DNA of 31,654 bases from Mesostigma viride (taxonomy: Eukaryota > Streptophyta > Mesostigmatophyceae > Mesostigmatales > Mesostigmataceae): assembly GCA_009746045.1 (NCBI GenBank), contig RPFO01000043.1:1-31654 (forward strand), written 5' to 3'. The notes under the pieces were generated by a model. It did no database searches. It was not told the origin of the DNA and saw only the letters and a program-made list of their open reading frames with translations. Position 1 is the stretch's first letter, and every line of letters begins with the position of its first letter. Below, in pieces: positions 26,769 to 31,654 of the stretch. Made by a program: the position numbers and the translations under genes.

Positions 26769-27116
26769 ACAGTTTTCCCGTGGGAAATTTTCATGAATGT
26801 CGAAAAGGATATCCTAAACTGCATGCATTATACAGGAAATAAAAAAGTTCCATGGGACCATTTTTCTCAAGGGTCGAGGTTCGAGGGTCTGTGTGGTTTT
26901 TAGACGAACTGAAATTTTTTAATCGAAACTTTTTTTTTCTAAGCATACGGTATACAACCTTCCAGAATGGTCTCGAACTTCAACCTGCATGACGACACGG
27001 TCGACCGACACGACGTAACCGACAAGCCGACACGATTCGATTCCTCGTGGGAGATCTCCCACGGGAATAAAGGCGGACTCTCCCACGACAATCCGCACTC
27101 TCGCGCTCACACCACC
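26769..27116 (+). promoter_or_regulatory. primase upstream region with CGTGGGA motif cluster
   Basis: This 348-bp stretch holds four CGTGGGA/TCCCACG sites: 26779, 27046, 27057 and 27081. The middle pair forms the perfect palindrome CGTGGGAGATCTCCCACG (27046-27063), and the first sits in the near-palindrome TTTCCCGTGGGAAA. The frame of the primase is open back to an ATG at 26967, but translation of 26967-27116 gives low-complexity His/Asp/Ser sequence and runs through the palindrome. I therefore treat it as non-coding and regulatory. Confidence 0.55.
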
Positions 27117-29669
27117 ATGGAGGCTCCCGGTCCACCCACGGCCTCCAAGGCGATCAAGCTCTCGCGGAAGATGAAGTCTAAGAATTGGGACGCTCTTGAC
27201 TACCCTCTCACGGCAGCTCTCGACATAATTCGACACGGTGACCAGTGGTGCGAGGCGTTGACGGAGTCCGACATCGTCAAGCCATACCTCGATTACGACC
27301 TGGGTTTCGACCACGAGGAAGCGGACCCTGGAGTCACGATTGACGAGCTGCTTAACGACATCGCCGAGAATTTCAACATCGACGCGCGCAACATCGAGGT
27401 AGCCACGCGTGAGCCACGGTGGTGTGAGAAGAAGAACGCAAAAGGAGAAATTACGAAGCGGGTGTACAAATACTCGTTCCGTTTTTTCATCCAGAACAAG
27501 AAAGTCTTGGTGAAGGACATGGGCCGCCTGATGCAAGCGGGTCTCTTGCAAATGCCTGGATGGGACAAGGGGATTTACAAGACAAATCAGCTGCTGAACT
27601 GCATTCACAATCGCAAGGATCCAGCAATTGACGCTCATTGTCCTCTGCTCCTGCCAGTTGACGAACAGACGCCACTCGAGGCGTTTGTTGTGCAGGTCGT
27701 GAGCGACGACGCGCAATGGCTACCGGTTGACGACCTAACCGACGGTCTCGAGCCTCCAGCAAAAAAAGGAAAAAAGTCGAGCGGTGGCAAGCGTGACGTT
27801 GGACGCCCTTCGACGAGGGCTTTCTCCACTAGCAGCGACGAAATCACGCACCTGGACAGTGACGACATCGCCAACGTCACTTCGCGCATCGTGGCCAGGT
27901 GGACCGAGCGTTACCCGAATTTTGAAGACCACGCGCTGGATGCTGCGAGCCTTCACTACTCGAAGGACCGTGACAACTACGTCCTGCGCACGTTCAGCCA
28001 CTTGTGCCTCGGAGCTGGCCGCGAGCACGGGAGCAACCACACTTACCTCGTCGTATCGCGTGACGGCATCGTTCAGAAATGCCACGACTCGGACTGCCGC
28101 GACTTCTCGAGCGAAGTTGTCGCTCTCGGCGACGAACTCAAGTCTCTGCTTTTCCCATCCGAGGACGCCACGACATCATACATTCTCGCGCACTTCGAGA
28201 ATTCTCATCGCGGTGTAGCCGAGGCCTGTGTGGTGGGATTTGCTGGGACTTGGCGGTACAGCGGTGGGTCGTTGTGGAATTTCAGGGACCACAGGTGGCG
28301 CCAGCTGATGACTGACGAACCTCTGCGGAACGCCATCGGAGATGCGGACAAGCTCAAGTTAAAGTACGAGGAGGTGGCACGCTATTTTTCTGAACGGCGT
28401 GACAAGGCCGAGCATCTAGGTGACGACAAGAAGGCGGCGTACTTTGATGCCCTGGCAGATTCCGCTGCGAAGATCTCTCGCAACTTGCGTGACGGTCCTT
28501 ACATCAACTACATCCGCAACGAGGTCAGGGCGATCATATACGCCGAGCCAACGGACTTCGTGGAGCGGCTAGACCGGAATCCATACCTCCTGTGCTTCAC
28601 TAACGGGGTGCTGGAACTTACTACAATGACCCTGCGCCCTGGACGGCCCGACGACATGCTTTCCAAGCAGATGAGAATTCCCTACACGCCAGACGCCGAC
28701 ACTTGTGCTATGGAAGTGAAGTTGGAGGAAATTTTCCCAGACGAGGTGACCCGGGCCCACTTTAAGCGTTTCCTTGGCTCACTGATGGTGGGGGACAATC
28801 GTGACGAGCAAGGATACTTTTGGAAGGGTTCAGGACGGAACGGGAAGGGCTTCCTGATGAAAGTAATCAGAGAGGCATACGGCGACAATGCGGACACCGT
28901 TCGTACTGCTTTCTACACTTCGCAGGAGCGGGACAGTGATGTGGCGACGCCAGAAGTTTTGAGAATGCGCGGCATGCGCATCGGTTTGACGAACGAGCTC
29001 CAGCGCAACGTCCCTATTGTGGCATCAAAATTCAAGAACATCACAGGCAATGGCGTCTTGAAGGCACGCGCTCTCCACTCTAACGAGTACGTGCAATTTC
29101 CCACGTCATTCAAGCTTATTTTGGACACAAACAACGACGTGAAATTTGACGAGCACTGCGAGGGGTTGTGGGACCGCGCTGTCATGTACCCTTTCGTGAG
29201 CAAGTTTTGCACGCGGAAAGAGATGGCCGATGAACCTGATCGTCCGCACATGCATCTCGTGGACACCACACTGAACGAGCGTGCCAAGGAGTTTGCGTTA
29301 GGATTGATGGCGATTTCGATTAGAGAGTGCGTAGTATACCTGGCAGCAACCAGCAAGGACGAGAGGTGGCCGCCTAGGTCGGAGGAGATGCGAGTCCTGA
29401 AGACGGACTCGAAGGTTTCGTCTGATGGTGTGGGTGCCTTTATCGAGGAGCTAAAGAAAAGCGGCGAGCTTGTCAAGTGCAGCGGAGAGGCAGTGCCTGT
29501 AAAGGTTCTTCTCGACGAGTACATTGCTTCGACTGGTATGGATAGCTACAAGGCGAAATTATTTGGAGACGAGGCAAAGGCGGTTCTGGGCTGCAGGCTG
29601 ACTCAGTACAAGTTGAGCGACGGTTCCAGGCCGAATTGTTTTATTGGATGGCGGTATTGCCCTTCGTAA
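27117..29669 (+). CDS. primase-helicase (AEP/UL52-like primase + D5/SF3 helicase), ~850 aa
   Basis: It primes and unwinds DNA for viral replication. ATG 27117 in an ideal context (ACCACCATGG) is preferred; the frame is open from ATG 26967, which would add 50 residues. Counting from 27117, a primase active-site-like PYLDYDLGFD lies at residues 56-65, followed by KYSFRFFI strands. A His/Cys zinc-binding segment (HTYLVVSRDG…KCHDSDC) lies near 307-327, as in UL52/PriCT-type primases. The D5-type N-domain follows at about 430-560. The SF3 helicase has Walker A GSGRNGKG (about 570-577), Walker B-type MRIGLTNEL (about 620) and motif C in ILDTNNDVKFDE (about 663-674), with an arginine-finger region LWDRAVMYPF. 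The gene is intact. It is the last rightward gene, 78 bp from the right TIR. No DNA polymerase accompanies it, so host or co-infecting-virus polymerase is probably needed. Confidence 0.85.
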   Translation: MEAPGPPTASKAIKLSRKMKSKNWDALDYPLTAALDIIRHGDQWCEALTESDIVKPYLDYDLGFDHEEADPGVTIDELLNDIAENFNIDARNIEVATREPRWCEKKNAKGEITKRVYKYSFRFFIQNKKVLVKDMGRLMQAGLLQMPGWDKGIYKTNQLLNCIHNRKDPAIDAHCPLLLPVDEQTPLEAFVVQVVSDDAQWLPVDDLTDGLEPPAKKGKKSSGGKRDVGRPSTRAFSTSSDEITHLDSDDIANVTSRIVARWTERYPNFEDHALDAASLHYSKDRDNYVLRTFSHLCLGAGREHGSNHTYLVVSRDGIVQKCHDSDCRDFSSEVVALGDELKSLLFPSEDATTSYILAHFENSHRGVAEACVVGFAGTWRYSGGSLWNFRDHRWRQLMTDEPLRNAIGDADKLKLKYEEVARYFSERRDKAEHLGDDKKAAYFDALADSAAKISRNLRDGPYINYIRNEVRAIIYAEPTDFVERLDRNPYLLCFTNGVLELTTMTLRPGRPDDMLSKQMRIPYTPDADTCAMEVKLEEIFPDEVTRAHFKRFLGSLMVGDNRDEQGYFWKGSGRNGKGFLMKVIREAYGDNADTVRTAFYTSQERDSDVATPEVLRMRGMRIGLTNELQRNVPIVASKFKNITGNGVLKARALHSNEYVQFPTSFKLILDTNNDVKFDEHCEGLWDRAVMYPFVSKFCTRKEMADEPDRPHMHLVDTTLNERAKEFALGLMAISIRECVVYLAATSKDERWPPRSEEMRVLKTDSKVSSDGVGAFIEELKKSGELVKCSGEAVPVKVLLDEYIASTGMDSYKAKLFGDEAKAVLGCRLTQYKLSDGSRPNCFIGWRYCPS

Positions 29670-29747
29670 GTAATATTTTAATGAAACGATTTTTCACGTG
29701 TCAATCGATGGTCCTTCCGCTTTCAGATGGACCCCCAGACGTCACCT

Positions 29748-30819
29748 CACCCCGCCGCGCGGCCCTCGCCGGGTCCGCCAACTCCCACGCACTGCTCGAC
29801 CCTCCAGCACCTTACTAAATTTACTAAGCTAACTACAGGTTTTGGGTTTTGTCTGCGGGAAATTATGCAAGCGTGTGCATGCACTCTCACTCACATCGAA
29901 TAAAACCTCCATTTCCAACTGAAAATATCAATTTAGTAGTAAATATAGTTTCCCACGAGAAAACACAGCAAGCCCTCACAACCAACCGAGGCCCACCACC
30001 ACCTGGCAGTCCCGCCACTGCTTGGCAGTCCGCGCCCCTCCGCCGCACCCCCGCTGGCCGGCCCCCATGGCCTTTCCCGTGGGAGATGATTTATTGGTCA
30101 TTTTGCCGTGGGAAACTACGTTTTCATAACCATTTGTCGTGGGAGACTATATTTACTAAGTTTTTTGGGGGTTCTTTTTTGGGAAATTCAGGTGCACACC
30201 TGAATTAATTTCCTAGGAATAAAACCCAAAACCCATAGTAAACTTAGTAAACATAGTCTCCCACGGGAAATGACTTAGTCCCATATCCCACACGCCTCAC
30301 CCTCTTATGGCATGGTGGGACTGGATCACAACCGACCTCATGGCAGGTGGCTTGAATTTCCTAGAAAAAAAACCCAAAACCCATAGTAAACTTAGTAAAT
30401 TTAGTCACCCTGGGATGCCAGCATAAGAGTCTACCACCATGGTCACTATAAGGTCACTATAGCTACCCTGTACCACACAGCACCTGTAGCACCTTGACCT
30501 AATGGCAGCTGGCTTGAATTTCCTAGAAAAAAAACCAAAAAACCATAGTAAACTTAGTAAATTTAGTCACAGTGGGAGGGTGATAGCCAGGGTGGGGGGA
30601 TGCCGTGGGTGTCTGGAGACGGTGTTAGGGTTTAGGGTTTAGGGTTTAGGGTTTAGGGTTTAGGGTTTAGGGTTTAGGGTTTAGGGTGATACCCCACCCC
30701 AGGCCGCGGTCACTATAGGGTCACTATAGGGGTGGCAGATGCCAGCATAAGGCTGGTGCCCTTCTGTGAGCCGCGATGACGGAATGATGACGGAATGATG
30801 ATGAAAGCTAATTAATTAA
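29748..30819. repeat. right terminal inverted repeat, 1072 bp
   Basis: This is the reverse complement of 12337-13408, with the same telomere-type repeats, TTTACTAAGTTTACTATGG modules, palindrome and six CGTGGGA motifs. The motif cluster lies at the inner side, close to the end of the primase gene. Differences seen are one substitution and two 1-bp indels. Confidence 0.92.
30625..30686. repeat. plant-type telomere repeats (TTTAGGG)8 in right TIR
   Basis: Eight TTTAGGG heptamers plus one partial copy lie about 123 bp inside the right end. The G-rich strand runs 5'->3' towards the element end, the orientation of a right chromosome end. Confidence 0.95.
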
Positions 30820-31654
30820 TTAATTATCAACATTACTCCGTTGGGATAGATGGCACATGCCAATGGCTTTTAATACATGTCTGGCTACTTCATGCAAGGG
30901 AATGTAAGCTACCCCTGCTCTAGGCACCAAGGCACGACTTCAGGGGTGCGTACTGAGTAAGTATTAGGATTTTTGTATACGAGAGACAACTTTGTATATT
31001 ATCAAGGAGACAACTTTGTATATAAGATTAGAGTGAGATCAGCTAGTCTTCGCGGCTCAGTTCTAATGCACCCACCCCATCAGTCCATGGAATACGTGCT
31101 CCTGCTCCAGATCCTTAATTAAGGCCAAAATGAGTCCCTTCCAAACAACGTTTGCACTTAGATAGTTAGACGAATTATGCCCGACGAAGCTGGAACTTAA
31201 CAGCCACAATGAATTACGGTTGTTCAGAAGCGGGTGCACAATGCACACTCGCGGAATACCCTTCAGCAACACCCTCGTCCACATGGGTGACTTGGGTAAG
31301 GCGCACATGCCATGTAAAGAAATTCAAGGTTCGTCTATATCAAGTTACAAACTAAAAACGAACTATAGATGGCCAAGCTACCTCCTTGTCCTGCGGCCAA
31401 GGAGCATGACTAGAATTTTTCCAACCAGCGACTTGCCCTGTTCAAATTTGTATTAGTCAAGTACAGAGTTGTCTCACTTTACCTGTGCACAACGCAGCTG
31501 CCTGGCACTGTACAACCCCGGAAGCACGTGCTCAGATGTGCATGTTCAATGGCCAGAGTGACTTGGGGGCTGCCCAAGGGAGGCCATGCAGGTACACGCA
31601 CGCGGCATCGTCAATAATCAAAGTCGTAGTCTTCAGAATCAAACACGCATCTTC
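30820..31654. other. right host flank, no recognisable gene
   Basis: No domain-bearing ORF is present; the longest frame is 81 codons. A 16-bp direct repeat GAGACAACTTTGTATA occurs at 30983-30998 and 31007-31022. Nothing else was supported. Confidence 0.5.

Larger units (their letters stand above)
12347..30809. mobile_element. integrated Polinton-like virus / virophage-class provirus
   Basis: An approximately 18.5-kb unit is bounded by near-identical inverted repeats that end at AGCTTTCATC (12347) and its complement GATGAAAGCT (30809). It carries the hallmark PLV/virophage set: double-jelly-roll major capsid protein, penton-like minor capsid protein, FtsK/HerA-type packaging ATPase, tyrosine recombinase and primase-SF3 helicase. 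Structural genes run leftwards and ATPase, integrase and replication genes rightwards. Both ends abut AATTAATT, a possible 8-bp target duplication, but the host site is a TTAA repeat so the exact duplication is ambiguous. I see no DNA polymerase B, no Ulp1/adenain-like protease and no retroviral-type integrase. This argues for a PLV or virophage rather than a classic Maverick/Polinton. Confidence 0.88.

Noticed and set aside
26919-27716. Minus-strand 265-codon ORF opposite the primase N-terminus
   Set aside because: It is a shadow of the primase; the primase reading has active-site motifs and a strong start context.

Overview
The window is eukaryotic DNA, probably from a unicellular alga. It is rich in satellites and dead transposons, and carries one integrated double-stranded DNA virus of the Polinton-like virus (PLV)/virophage class at about 12347-30809. 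The algal host is an inference from three things: the PLV itself, plant-type TTTAGGG repeats and retroelement remnants. The host species cannot be named from the sequence.

Left part (1-12346): repeats and relics. A 420-bp sequence (435-854 and 1818-2237) and a 128-bp sequence (1691-1818 and 2271-2398) are each duplicated. A 14-bp minisatellite follows. An unrecognised 236-codon ORF lies at 3674-4384. A wrecked Ty1/copia-like retroelement spans about 4400-7104, with a gag ORF, a frame-shifted zinc knuckle and an integrase remnant split by a 484-bp MITE-like insert with 14-bp terminal inverted repeats. Next come a field of degenerate GGTTACCGG palindromes (7105-7620), an approximately 51-bp minisatellite with higher-order structure (8360-9600), four copies of a 152-bp repeat containing a perfect hairpin (10628-11205), 10- and 12-bp tandem repeats, one unrecognised minus-strand ORF, and a long GGGA tract that ends in TTAA repeats at the element border.

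Element (12347-30809): two 1072-bp terminal inverted repeats (TIRs, 12337-13408 and 29748-30819 including AT-rich border bases) are nearly identical and each carries eight TTTAGGG-type telomere repeats. Between them, a leftward block (13690-23669) holds structural genes: a Big-like/LamG adhesin, the major capsid protein, a small amphipathic protein, the penton-like minor capsid protein, a C2H2 basic protein, and a 921-aa fibre-like protein. A rightward block (23694-29669) holds a coiled-coil protein, the packaging ATPase, an AT-hook protein, a tyrosine-recombinase integrase and a primase/SF3 helicase. The blocks diverge from a 24-bp intergenic gap. Together they provide integration, replication priming and unwinding, packaging and a capsid. 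I see no DNA polymerase and no maturation protease. Four genes, including the major capsid and ATPase genes, are interrupted by single frameshifts. The provirus is therefore either recently inactivated or the assembly has indel errors.

Most unusual observations: telomere repeats in chromosome-end orientation inside viral TIRs, and a clustered CGTGGGA motif shared by the TIRs and the primase upstream region, where it forms an 18-bp perfect palindrome. Right flank (30820-31654): host DNA with no recognisable gene.
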